Source of the DNA: Actinomycetota bacterium
GTDB taxonomy: Bacteria > Actinomycetota > Actinomycetes > S36-B12 > UBA10799
Length of the DNA: 13,617 nucleotides
Direction: 5' to 3'
NCBI GenBank assembly: GCA_030837395.1
Contig: JAUPKO010000784.1
Coordinates: 1 to 13,617, forward strand
Made by a program: the position numbers and the translations under genes. Below the pieces are notes generated by a model. It was not told the DNA's origin. It saw only the letters and a program-made list of their open reading frames with translations, and did not search any database. Positions within the stretch are counted from its first letter, which is position 1, and each line of letters starts with the position of its first letter. Shown piece after piece: positions 1 to 7,280 of this stretch.

Positions 1-21
1 TCCGATGCCGCTCCTGCCGAG

Positions 22-1104
22 ATGGCCGAGGCCATCGGAGACCTCTACCGCAGCCGCGGACCGGAGTTGAACCCGGACGTCATCGAGTGCTACCGCGCGG
101 CGTTCTACCTCGGCCGGGACTGGGAAACTTACGCCCACAACCCGCTGTATGCCCGGTTCACCGCCAACAAGGCCTGGCAGCCGTTCGACAAGTGGATCCA
201 CTACTTCGACGTGTACCGGCGGGTGCTCGCGCCCTACGTTGGCAAGCCCGTGCGGGTACTCGAAATCGGGGTGTTCCACGGCGGTGGACTGGACCAGTTG
301 CGTTACCTGTTGGGGCCCGACGCCGAACTTCTCGGGATCGACATCGGCGAGGAGTCGCAGGCGGTCTGCGCCGGACGCTTCGAGGTGATGATCGGCGACC
401 AGACCGACCGTGACTTCCTGGCCCGGCTGGTCGCCGAACACGGGCCGTTCGACGTGATAATCGACGACGGCGGCCACTCGATGCGTCAGCAGATCACCGC
501 AGTCGAGGCACTGTTCGAGTCCCTCAACGAGGGCGGGGTCTACATCGTCGAGGACACCCACACCTCCTATTGGCCGCCGTACCACGATGCCGACCAGACC
601 TTCATGGAGTGGGTCAAGCACCGCGTGGACGACCTCAACGCCTACCACCACTCGCGGGAGGCGGACCTGCCGATCTGGACGACGTCGGTGTCGGGCATCC
701 ACCTGTTCGATTCGATGGTGGTGCTGGACAAGAAGCGTCACCTGCCGCCGTTCTGCGAAGTGGCGGGCACGGGTTCCTTCGTGGCGGCGGATCGGATCAG
801 TGAGTCGATGTTGCTGGCCTACCGGGGGGCGCTGGCCGGTGCCGAGGCGCGCACGGAGCAGTTCCGGGTCGATCGGGAGGCCGTCGACGCCGATCGGCAG
901 CGGGTGATCGCCGACAGGGATGGTCGGATCGAAGCAGCCCTGGCCGAGCGCGATGCCGCCCAAGCCCGGGCGGCCGAAGCGATGACGGCACTGGACGAGG
1001 CAGCGCGGCAGTTGGAGCAGATGTCGACCAGCGCCTCGTGGCGGGTCACGGAGCCGCTGCGCAAGATGCGCGGCAAGAAGGCAGGAGCAGATGACGCAGG
1101 CTGA
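22..1104 (+). CDS. Class I SAM-dependent methyltransferase with C-terminal coiled coil (surface-glycan cluster type)
   Basis: It probably transfers a methyl group from S-adenosylmethionine to a sugar of a surface glycan; the acceptor is unknown. Seen: a Rossmann-type motif I (VLEIGVFHGGG, residues 79-89), an acidic residue after strand 2 (D107 in GIDIGEE), the IIDDGGH motif (146-152) and VEDTHTSYW (176-184). D148, D149, H152, E177 and D178 are candidate metal or substrate ligands. These motifs are typical of a methyltransferase family common in polysaccharide clusters. Residues about 267-336 are charged and alanine-rich and look like a coiled coil, followed by the tail SASWRVTEPLRK (337-348). 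The frame stays open to the left edge and no good ribosome site precedes the ATG used here, so the true start may lie outside the window. The end overlaps the fucose synthase gene by 14 bases. Confidence 0.85.
   Translation: MAEAIGDLYRSRGPELNPDVIECYRAAFYLGRDWETYAHNPLYARFTANKAWQPFDKWIHYFDVYRRVLAPYVGKPVRVLEIGVFHGGGLDQLRYLLGPDAELLGIDIGEESQAVCAGRFEVMIGDQTDRDFLARLVAEHGPFDVIIDDGGHSMRQQITAVEALFESLNEGGVYIVEDTHTSYWPPYHDADQTFMEWVKHRVDDLNAYHHSREADLPIWTTSVSGIHLFDSMVVLDKKRHLPPFCEVAGTGSFVAADRISESMLLAYRGALAGAEARTEQFRVDREAVDADRQRVIADRDGRIEAALAERDAAQARAAEAMTALDEAARQLEQMSTSASWRVTEPLRKMRGKKAGADDAG
1083..1087 (+). promoter_or_regulatory. Ribosome binding site before the GDP-fucose synthase
   Basis: AGGAG lies inside the end of the methyltransferase gene, 3 bases before the ATG at 1091. 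The spacing is short. A second in-frame ATG at 1121 would give MPVYIAGHRG, a more typical family N-terminus, but it has no comparable site in front of it. Confidence 0.5.
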
Positions 1105-2059
1105 GCCGCTGTCGGCGGACATGCCGGTCTACATCGCGGGCCACCGCGGGCTGGTGGGGTCGGCGGTGTGGCGCCGGTTGACCGAGTTGGGCTTCACCAA
1201 CCTGATCGGCTGGCGTTCGGATGAGGTCGACCTCACCGATCGTGACGCCACGCACGATGCCTTGACGACTGCGCGGCCGGCCGTGGTGGTCGATGCCGCG
1301 GCGCGCGTCGGCGGGATCATGGCCAACTCCACCCGGCCGGTCGACTTCCTTCACGACAACCTGCGCATTCAGACCAACCTGTTCGACGCCGCCCACGCCG
1401 CGGACGTGGATCGCCTGCTGTTCCTGGGTTCGTCCTGCATCTACCCCAAGTTCGCGGACCAGCCGATCCACGAGTCCTCGCTGCTCACCGGCCCCCTGGA
1501 GCCCACCAACGAGGCGTACGCGATCGCCAAGATCGCCGGCATCATCGGCGTACAGGCCTTCCGCCACCAATACGGTCGGCGCTGGATCTCGGCCATGCCG
1601 ACCAACCTCTACGGCCCCGGCGACAACTTCGACCTCACCACCTCGCACGTGCTGCCTGCGATGATCCGCAAGTTCCACGAGGCGCAGCAGTCCGGCAGCA
1701 CCGTCACGCTGTGGGGCACCGGCACACCCCGGCGGGAGTTCCTGCACACCGATGACGTCGCCACCGCGGTGATGCACCTGCTCGAGACCTACGACGACGA
1801 TTCCACGATCAACATCGGCACCGGTGAGGACGTCACGATCGCCGAACTCGCCGCGACCATCGCCGACGTCGTGGGCTTCACCGGCGAGGTCGTCTGGGAC
1901 ACCTCCAAGCCCGACGGAACACCGCGCAAACTGCTGGACGTGTCACGCCTGCGCGGGCTCGGCTGGGCGCCGGCTGTGAGTCTGCGCGAGGGCATCGCCG
2001 ACACCTACGAGTGGTACCTGGCCCAACTGGCCGTGGACGAACGGGACCCTGGCTCGTGA
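1091..2059 (+). CDS. fcl: GDP-L-fucose synthase
   Basis: It converts GDP-4-keto-6-deoxy-D-mannose to GDP-L-fucose by 3,5-epimerisation and NADPH-dependent reduction, supplying an activated sugar to the glycosyltransferases downstream. The 322-residue length is normal for this short-chain dehydrogenase family. Seen: nucleotide-binding GHRGLVGSA (18-25 region), SSCIYPK (114-120) with the catalytic Ser and Cys, the YxxxK pair in EAYAIAKIAG (Y143, K147), MPTNLYGPGDNF (169-180), SHVLPAMIRKFHEA with the catalytic His at 186, and TPRREFLHTDDV (212-223). Family knowledge says the substrate comes from GDP-mannose 4,6-dehydratase (gmd), which is not in this window and may lie to the left. The stop overlaps the next start as GTGA at 2056-2059. 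The start could instead be the ATG at 1121. Confidence 0.93.
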   Translation: MTQAEPLSADMPVYIAGHRGLVGSAVWRRLTELGFTNLIGWRSDEVDLTDRDATHDALTTARPAVVVDAAARVGGIMANSTRPVDFLHDNLRIQTNLFDAAHAADVDRLLFLGSSCIYPKFADQPIHESSLLTGPLEPTNEAYAIAKIAGIIGVQAFRHQYGRRWISAMPTNLYGPGDNFDLTTSHVLPAMIRKFHEAQQSGSTVTLWGTGTPRREFLHTDDVATAVMHLLETYDDDSTINIGTGEDVTIAELAATIADVVGFTGEVVWDTSKPDGTPRKLLDVSRLRGLGWAPAVSLREGIADTYEWYLAQLAVDERDPGS

Positions 2060-2856
2060 ACTCGGCGTTGCTGAGTCTGCCCCGGCGCACGGTGGGTCCG
2101 GTGCCGTTCCGGGTCGTGCCGCTCGCCGAGGCCGTCGCGGCGGTGGTCGCAGACGCGTTGGGGGTGGCCGACGGTTCCGGGGCCCCTGGTATCGCGGTCC
2201 ACTTCGCCAACGCTTACACCGTTGCGCTCGCCGACGCCGACCCCGGCTATGCCGGGTTGTTCTCGCCGGGCAGGGTGGCGGTGTTCACCGACGGTGTGCC
2301 GGTGGCGTGGGCGGGTCGGCGGTTCTACCAGGAAATGGCCGCGGAGTGGGAGCGGGTCTACGGCCCGGATGTGATGACCGGTGTGCTGGCCGCCTCCACG
2401 CACGATGGCCCCGCCCACTACCTGCTGGGCGGCTCGCCGCAGGTGCTGGCCGATCTGCAGCAGGCCATCGCTCGGCGGTGGCCAGAGGCACGGATCGCCG
2501 GGGCCGAGTCCCCGCCCTATCGCGCCCTGACCGAGGCGGAACGTGCCGACCAGGACAGACGGATCGCGGAGTCCGGTGCGCAGATCGTGTGGGTTGGGCT
2601 GGGCACGCCGAAGCAGGACTGGGAGGTCGCCCGACTCGCCGCCGACCTGCCGGTGGTGGCCATGGCCGTGGGGGCCGCCTTCGACTTCCTGGCCGGCGCC
2701 AAATCGCAGGCCCCGGTGTGGGTGCAGCGCTCCGGCCTGGAGTGGGCCTATCGCCTGGGCACCGAGCCGCGCCGGTTGGGCAAGCGGTACCTGTGGGGCA
2801 ATCCACGATTCGTCCTGAGCGCCTGGCGGTCACGCCCCCGTGGCGGTGGCGGGTGA
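2056..2856 (+). CDS. WecG/TagA/CpsF-family glycosyltransferase
   Basis: Members of this family (GT26) add N-acetylmannosamine-type sugars to an undecaprenyl-diphosphate-linked GlcNAc at the inner membrane face, usually as the second sugar of a wall polymer. The sugar cannot be read from this sequence. Seen, with the GTG at 2056 as residue 1: HFANAYTVALAD (49-60), the FTDGVPVAW segment with D79 (the conserved catalytic Asp position), VGLGTPKQDWE (180-190), VGAAFDFLAG (205-214) and QRSGLEWAYRLGTEPRRL (224-241). These blocks are in family order, and 266 residues is the usual length. The frame can be extended to a GTG at 2011, but that would overlap the fucose synthase by 49 bases; the 4-base GTGA overlap is preferred. 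The gene also overlaps the following one as GTGA at 2853-2856. Confidence 0.9.
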   Translation: MNSALLSLPRRTVGPVPFRVVPLAEAVAAVVADALGVADGSGAPGIAVHFANAYTVALADADPGYAGLFSPGRVAVFTDGVPVAWAGRRFYQEMAAEWERVYGPDVMTGVLAASTHDGPAHYLLGGSPQVLADLQQAIARRWPEARIAGAESPPYRALTEAERADQDRRIAESGAQIVWVGLGTPKQDWEVARLAADLPVVAMAVGAAFDFLAGAKSQAPVWVQRSGLEWAYRLGTEPRRLGKRYLWGNPRFVLSAWRSRPRGGGG

Positions 2857-3686
2857 GGGGCCCGAGGCGGCAACGGCCACGGGTGCTGGAGGTCGCCACG
2901 GCGCCGCGCTACGAGGCCGGCCAGGACCTGCCCAGCGGCTTCGTCGCTGATCGGGTGGCGATCATGGCCCATTTCAGCCCGGACGCGCGCATCACCCGGT
3001 CCGTGCAGACGTTGAGCGAGCGGCTGGTGGGGCACGGCTACCACGTGATCATCATGAGCAGCTCGGAGGTGGCCTCACCGCTGGCTTGGCCGGCAGCGGT
3101 GCCGGCGGGGGTGACCGTCTACCGTCGGCCCAACGTCGGCTACGACTTCGGCTCCTGGGCTGCGGCGCTGGCGCTCCATCCGGGCATCTCCCGCGCTGCC
3201 GACGTGATCCTGCTCAACGACAGCCTGCTGGGTCCCTTCGCGCCCATCGCCGGCATCATCGAGTCCTTCGAATCCGCACCGGTCGACATTTGGGGATTGG
3301 TCGACTCCACCCATGTTGCGCGGCACCTCCAGAGCTATTGGGTGGGTTACCGTGGTGGGGTGTTGGCGGAGCCGCCCCTGCGCCAGTGGTGGCAGGACAT
3401 CAGAGTCGAACCCACCAAGCAGGCGATCATCAATCGATACGAAGTGGGGGCCATGCGCTACTGGCGCCGCAATGGCTACGCCGTGGGGGTGGGCTTTCCG
3501 TACGATCTCGTGGTGCGGGACGGCTTCAACCCGGCGTCGTTCGGCTGGCGGCGGCTGCTGGAGTTCGGCTACCCGTTCGTCAAACGGGAGATCGCCGTCA
3601 ATCCGCCGCCAGAGATTCGCGACGGGCACCAGGTGCGTGAGGTGATCCTCGCGCGTTTCGGCGAGGACATCGAGGAGTGGGTGTGA
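2853..3686 (+). CDS. RgpF-like rhamnan synthesis F family protein (putative glycosyltransferase)
   Basis: The family (rhamnan synthesis protein F) takes part in assembly of rhamnose-rich wall polysaccharides in streptococci and is widespread in O-antigen and capsule clusters. The 277-residue protein seen here carries its hallmarks: a start strand RVAIMAHF (34-41), the PNVGYDFGSW signature (93-102), ILLNDSLLGPF (119-129), HLQSYWVGYR (158-167) and a C-terminal PFVKREI (241-247). It is about half as long as streptococcal RgpF and seems to be a single-domain version. The GTG at 2853 overlaps the previous stop. The open frame extends leftwards to 2307, but that part only reads the WecG-like gene out of frame. 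Acceptor and sugar donor are unknown; a GDP-fucose or dTDP-rhamnose donor would fit the context but is inference. Confidence 0.85.
   Translation: MRGPRRQRPRVLEVATAPRYEAGQDLPSGFVADRVAIMAHFSPDARITRSVQTLSERLVGHGYHVIIMSSSEVASPLAWPAAVPAGVTVYRRPNVGYDFGSWAAALALHPGISRAADVILLNDSLLGPFAPIAGIIESFESAPVDIWGLVDSTHVARHLQSYWVGYRGGVLAEPPLRQWWQDIRVEPTKQAIINRYEVGAMRYWRRNGYAVGVGFPYDLVVRDGFNPASFGWRRLLEFGYPFVKREIAVNPPPEIRDGHQVREVILARFGEDIEEWV
3672..3677 (+). promoter_or_regulatory. Ribosome binding site deciding the start of the first GT4-type gene
   Basis: GAGGAG ends 5 bases before the GTG at 3683 and overlaps the alternative GTG at 3677, so it selects 3683 as the start. Confidence 0.6.
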
Positions 3687-4945
3687 ATCCGCTGCACCGG
3701 TTGACCCACGGCAATGCGCGGTGGGCCGTGGACAAGGGGGTGGAGGCCTACCGGGACGGCGGCGTGCGCGGTCTGGTGGTCAAAACCGTCAGTTTCGTGG
3801 AGAAGCGCCGGGTGCGCGCGGTGGCTTTCTCGCCGCTGGGGTCCACCGCGGGCACCTACCGCGGCGCCGTGGTGATGCTCGCCGACGTGGATCCGCCGCA
3901 GTGCTGGCACTACCGCGTGCAGCAGAAGCGTCAGGCCTGCGCGGCCCGGGGGATTCCGCTGGTGGTGGTGCTGCCGCACTCCAGCACCGAGGTGCTCTCG
4001 CAGTTGCAGCTGGCCAGCATGCTGATCATCTACCGCCAGCCGATGTCGATGCTCCTGAAGGAGGTGCTCGCCGAAGCCCGGCGGTTGCGCATTCCGGTGG
4101 TGTACGAGGCCGACGACATCGTCTACCGACAGGACCTCGTGGCCGCCAACCCCAACCTCGGCACCCTGCCGGCGGACCTGCGCGCGGCCGTTATCGCCGG
4201 GGCCGCCGACTACGCTGCCGCGCTGGCCGCGTGCGACGGAGTGATCTCATCCACGCGGCCGCTCGCCGACGACATGGCCCGCGGAGTGTCGGGGGCGTCC
4301 GCCGTGATTGAGAACGGCATCGATGCGCAGATGTGGTCCATCGCCCGGGGTATCGACATCGACTGCGAGGCCGGGCAGATCACCCGCAGCGATGGGCAGG
4401 ACGTGGTGATCGGCTACGGCTCCGGCTCGCGGGCGCACGACGCGGACCTCGCGGTCGCGGCGCCGGCGCTGGTGCGGATTTTGGCCGAGTTCCCGCAGGT
4501 CAGCCTTCGCCTGTTCGGCCCGGTGGCGCCGCCGCCGGTGCTGGCTCGGTTCGCCGATCGGATCACCCGTGTGCCGATCCTGCCGCAGGGCGAGTTCCTC
4601 TGGGAGTTCGCGCACGTCGACATCGCCCTCGCGCCGCTGCTCGACGTGCCGTTCAACCACTACAAGAGCCAGGTCAAATACGCCGAGGCTGGGCTGGTCC
4701 GGCTGCCGCTGGTGGCCTCGCCGACGGTCTATGCCACCTACGTCGATGACGGCCGCACCGGGTTCATCGCCGAGGGCGACGAGCAGTGGTACCAGGTGTT
4801 GCGCCGCCTGGTGACCGATCCCGACCTGCGACGCGGGGTGGGCCGGGCGGCACGGGCGGATATCGCGCGGTGGGACGTCGACGGTGCGATTGCCGACCAG
4901 TTCGAGGCGATGCTGGCGACTTTCAACGTGAGGGTGGCCAACTGA
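3683..4945 (+). CDS. Glycosyltransferase, GT4-like (GT-B fold)
   Basis: This is a probable retaining glycosyltransferase of the surface-glycan pathway, acting in the cytoplasm on a lipid-linked acceptor; the sugar is unknown. The 420-residue protein has two Rossmann-like halves. In the N-terminal half VVYEADDIVY (139-148) and VIENGID (208-214) match the domain-ending motifs of this group. The C-terminal half starts at VVIGYGSGS (about 241-249) and contains LRLFGPV, VDIALAPL (312-319) and the nucleotide-binding segment HYKSQVKYAEAG (326-337), with E335 as the conserved glutamate. The usual EX7E pair is not complete; this KSxxKxxEA variant is known in other clusters. The GAGGAG at 3672-3677 supports the GTG at 3683, which overlaps the preceding stop as GTGA. 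It ends as TGATG with the next gene. Confidence 0.85.
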   Translation: MNPLHRLTHGNARWAVDKGVEAYRDGGVRGLVVKTVSFVEKRRVRAVAFSPLGSTAGTYRGAVVMLADVDPPQCWHYRVQQKRQACAARGIPLVVVLPHSSTEVLSQLQLASMLIIYRQPMSMLLKEVLAEARRLRIPVVYEADDIVYRQDLVAANPNLGTLPADLRAAVIAGAADYAAALAACDGVISSTRPLADDMARGVSGASAVIENGIDAQMWSIARGIDIDCEAGQITRSDGQDVVIGYGSGSRAHDADLAVAAPALVRILAEFPQVSLRLFGPVAPPPVLARFADRITRVPILPQGEFLWEFAHVDIALAPLLDVPFNHYKSQVKYAEAGLVRLPLVASPTVYATYVDDGRTGFIAEGDEQWYQVLRRLVTDPDLRRGVGRAARADIARWDVDGAIADQFEAMLATFNVRVAN

Positions 4946-6189
4946 TGCGGGTGATGATCGTCAATGTGCACTTCGCGCCGGAGTCGTTTGGCGGGGCGAC
5001 GGTGGTTGCCGAGGAGACTGCCGTCCGGCTCGGGGGCCTCGGGCACGAGGTCGTGGTGGTCACGACCTCAAGCCTGCCGTGGCTCGACCACGGGCATGTG
5101 CGCCGTTACGAGGCGTTCGACGTGCCGGTGTTCGCGATTCGGCACAGCGACGAGCACACGATCGAGCGCGACTTCGACGACCCGGTAGTGACCGCCCGCT
5201 TCGGCGAGATTCTGCAGGCCACCAAACCGGACGTCGTGCACTTCCACGCGATGCAGATGCTGGGGGTGGGGTGCGTCGAGGAGGCCCAGCGGCTGGGGTT
5301 CCGCACGGTGGTGACGCTGCACGATGCGTGGTGGCTGTGCGAGCGGCAGTTCATGGTGCGCGGCAACGGGCAGTTCTGCGGTCAGGAGTGGATCAACCCG
5401 GACGTGTGCGCCACGTGCGTGCCATCGCCGTCGGAGCATGTGGAGCGGCAGCAGCGTTCGCTGCGAATCCTGCGCGGGTGTGATCGGGTGCTGGTGCCCA
5501 GCGAGTTCTGGCGAGGGCTGATGGCCGGCTCGGGGTTGCCCGAGGACCGGCTGTTCGTGAACGCCAATGGGGTGTCCCGGCCGGCCAAGGAGTGGGTCCG
5601 GGAGGGTCACACCGGACCGGTGCGTTTCGGCTTCGTCGGCGGGATCCACCCGGTCAAGGGGCACCCGCACATCGTGGCGGCGTTCAACGAGTTGCAGCGG
5701 TCCGATTACGAGCTGAAGGTCGTCGATGGGCTGATGAACCTGGGCGGCAACGGCTTTGGCTACGAGGACTGGGACGTGCCGGGGTATGTGCAGATCGTGC
5801 CGGGCTACAACCGGGAGTCGCTCGACGACTTCTTCGGGTCGATCGACGTGTTGCTGTTCCCGTCGCAGTGGAAGGAGTCGTACGGCCTGACGGTGCGCGA
5901 GGCCGTGCTGCACGGGGTGTGGCCGATCGTCACCGACGGTGGCGGCACGGTGGAGCACATGCAAGATGGCGTGAACGGCACGATCATCCCGCTCGATGGC
6001 GACTATCGGCATCTGGCGGCGGCCATCGATGAGGTGCTCGACGATCCGGGCAGGTTCGTGCCGCGGTTGCGCGAGGGCGGCGTGGACATCGCCACGTTGG
6101 ACGCTCAGACCAGGGACTTGGAGCGGCACCTGCGGGTGGTCGTGCACGGCGAATCAGCCACCGACGAAGGGAGTGACCCGTGGGCATGA
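4945..6189 (+). CDS. Glycosyltransferase family 4 protein
   Basis: This is a probable retaining GT-B transferase adding a sugar to the growing glycan. The 414-residue protein starts MRVMIVNVHFAPESFGGA, with the Gly-rich acceptor loop usual for GT4. Seen: DVVHFHAM (96-103), LHDAWWLCERQF (125-136) and a cysteine set (C132, C145, C155, C158). The HDxWWLC...CxxC pattern recurs in one GT4 subgroup and may hold a metal. The C-terminal domain has FGFVGGIHPVKG (228-239) and a full EX7E motif (E311 to E319 in KESYGLTVREA). The start is the ATG at 4945, sharing one base with the previous TGA; the frame is open back to 4786 but that part is a shadow of the upstream gene. The C-terminus overlaps the sulfotransferase start by 10 bases. 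Confidence 0.92.
   Translation: MRVMIVNVHFAPESFGGATVVAEETAVRLGGLGHEVVVVTTSSLPWLDHGHVRRYEAFDVPVFAIRHSDEHTIERDFDDPVVTARFGEILQATKPDVVHFHAMQMLGVGCVEEAQRLGFRTVVTLHDAWWLCERQFMVRGNGQFCGQEWINPDVCATCVPSPSEHVERQQRSLRILRGCDRVLVPSEFWRGLMAGSGLPEDRLFVNANGVSRPAKEWVREGHTGPVRFGFVGGIHPVKGHPHIVAAFNELQRSDYELKVVDGLMNLGGNGFGYEDWDVPGYVQIVPGYNRESLDDFFGSIDVLLFPSQWKESYGLTVREAVLHGVWPIVTDGGGTVEHMQDGVNGTIIPLDGDYRHLAAAIDEVLDDPGRFVPRLREGGVDIATLDAQTRDLERHLRVVVHGESATDEGSDPWA
6168..6173 (+). promoter_or_regulatory. Ribosome binding site of the sulfotransferase gene
   Basis: AGGGAG stands 6 bases before the GTG at 6180 and 12 bases before the ATG at 6186. The spacing favours the GTG start even though the ATG would form a classical ATGA overlap with the upstream stop. 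Confidence 0.55.
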
Positions 6190-7154
6190 TGGTGGTCGGC
6201 ATGCACCGGTCCGGCACGAGTGCGGTGGGCGAGGTGCTGACCAAACTCGGCCTTGAGGTCGGGACAGGCACTGAGTACGAACGTGAGGCCGGCAACGCGC
6301 GGGGCCTCTATGAGTGGCGCGAGACGGTGGAGTTCAACGACGATTGGTTGGGGCGCTACGACTCGGCGTGGTGGTCGCCGCCGCGGTTGGACACCAACGA
6401 CTGGCGTGAGATCGACCTGCGCCAGTTGGCGTCCTCGCGTCGGCAACTGCCGTACTTCACCGGCGAGATCACCAACTGGTTCGTCAAGGACCCGCGGATT
6501 TCGCTGCTGATGCCGCTGTGGGACCGACTGCTGTTGCACCGCAGCCCGACTGTGGTGGTGGTGCGGTCACCGGCGGCGACAGCGGCGTCGATCCGGCTGC
6601 GCAGCAGCATGCACACGGCCCGTTCGCTGGCGCTGGGGGCCGAACACTACCGGGCGATCTACGCGGCGTTGGGCGACCGGCCGGCGATCGTCGTGTCGTA
6701 CGAGGACATGGTGGCCGACCCGGTGCCGACCATCGAGGCGCTCGCAGCTTTCGCGGCGGCCAACGGTTTCAAGGTCATCGACGACGTCTCCGCGGTGACG
6801 GACTCGGTTGACGCCAAACTCAAGCGCAACACCGACCGCGCGCGGCACGACTTCGAGGAGTGGCTGCTGGCCAGTCTGGAGCCGTTGTACGCGCCCCTGC
6901 GCGCGGCACACCTGCAGGCACCGCCGGCGGGGTTCGAGGACTTCCGATTGCCGCGTTGGGCGGGGGAGGCGTTGGATGAAGCGTCGGAACTGTGCCGGAC
7001 GCGCATCGTCGCGGGCAAGTACCAGGACGCTGCCGACACGTTCCGCCACGAGTACAACGAGATTGAGGCGAGCAACTCCTATCGCCTGGCCAAGGCGCTG
7101 CAGACCATCAGTTCGGTGGCCAAGGAGGGTCGCCGCGGCGGCCTGCGCCGCTAA
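6180..7154 (+). CDS. Sulfotransferase family protein (PAPS-dependent)
   Basis: It probably moves a sulfuryl group from PAPS to a hydroxyl of the glycan made by this operon. Seen: an N-terminal P-loop-like 5'-phosphosulfate motif VVGMHRSGTSAV (residues 5-16 counting from the GTG), a first strand and helix typical of sulfotransferases, WFVKDPRISLLMPLW at about 100-114, and VVVVRSPAATAASI (122-135), which fits the 3'-phosphate binding block. The C-terminal 40 residues are helical and carry ASNSYRLAKAL (299-309), which resembles the SASWRVTEPL tail of the first gene. The protein is 324 residues, normal for the family. It is the last gene of the operon and ends with TAA. Other P-loop proteins can resemble this fold, but the GMHRSGTS motif is strong for a sulfotransferase. 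The acceptor is unknown. Confidence 0.87.
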   Translation: MGMMVVGMHRSGTSAVGEVLTKLGLEVGTGTEYEREAGNARGLYEWRETVEFNDDWLGRYDSAWWSPPRLDTNDWREIDLRQLASSRRQLPYFTGEITNWFVKDPRISLLMPLWDRLLLHRSPTVVVVRSPAATAASIRLRSSMHTARSLALGAEHYRAIYAALGDRPAIVVSYEDMVADPVPTIEALAAFAAANGFKVIDDVSAVTDSVDAKLKRNTDRARHDFEEWLLASLEPLYAPLRAAHLQAPPAGFEDFRLPRWAGEALDEASELCRTRIVAGKYQDAADTFRHEYNEIEASNSYRLAKALQTISSVAKEGRRGGLRR

Positions 7155-7200
7155 CGGGGTCACATGAGGTGATCGGTTGTCGGTCACGGCGACGGCTCTG

Positions 7201-7243
7201 AGGCGACTTTCGCCTGGGGCACCTTCCTGCAGGAAGGGCCAGG
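7201..7243 (+). terminator. Hairpin region after the glycan operon, possible terminator
   Basis: Two competing hairpins lie 46 bases after the sulfotransferase stop. The first is AGGCGA-CTT-TCGCCT (7201-7215). The second pairs CCTGG (7213-7217) with CCAGG (7239-7243) around the perfect 16-base palindrome CCTTCCTGCAGGAAGG (7222-7237). No T-run follows, so an intrinsic terminator is plausible but not proven; GC-rich actinobacteria often lack the T-run. Confidence 0.45.
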
Positions 7244-7251
7244 TGTGCCGG

Positions 7252-7271
7252 TGTCACCCCGACTGGTGACA
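7252..7271. promoter_or_regulatory. Inverted repeat TGTCACC-N6-GGTGACA, candidate operator
   Basis: The two 7-base arms are perfect complements with a 6-base spacer (CCGACT). The repeat ends 9 bases before the -35 hexamer of the protease promoter, with its centre at about -55 relative to the predicted start. That is a typical place for an activator site. It could also be a second transcription-stopping hairpin for the glycan operon. Confidence 0.45.
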
Positions 7272-7280
7272 GCCTGGCGT

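Noticed and set aside
1046..1777. Minus-strand open frame of 243 codons opposite the fucose synthase
   Set aside because: No family motifs; the plus-strand reading is a complete GDP-L-fucose synthase.
2307..2852. N-terminal extension of 182 codons on the RgpF-like gene
   Set aside because: This part reads the WecG/TagA-like gene out of frame and is Gly/Arg-rich without motifs; the GTGA overlap at 2853 gives a normal family length.
4786..4944. Extension of 53 codons on the second GT4-type gene
   Set aside because: It overlaps the previous gene's C-terminus in another frame, while MRVMIVNVHFAPE at 4945 is a typical GT4 N-terminus.
5068..6147. Long open frame (359 codons) on the minus strand opposite the second GT4-type gene
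   Set aside because: Its translation has no recognisable motif and is rich in His, Arg and Pro as expected for an antisense reading of GC-rich coding DNA; the plus-strand gene has full GT4 motifs.
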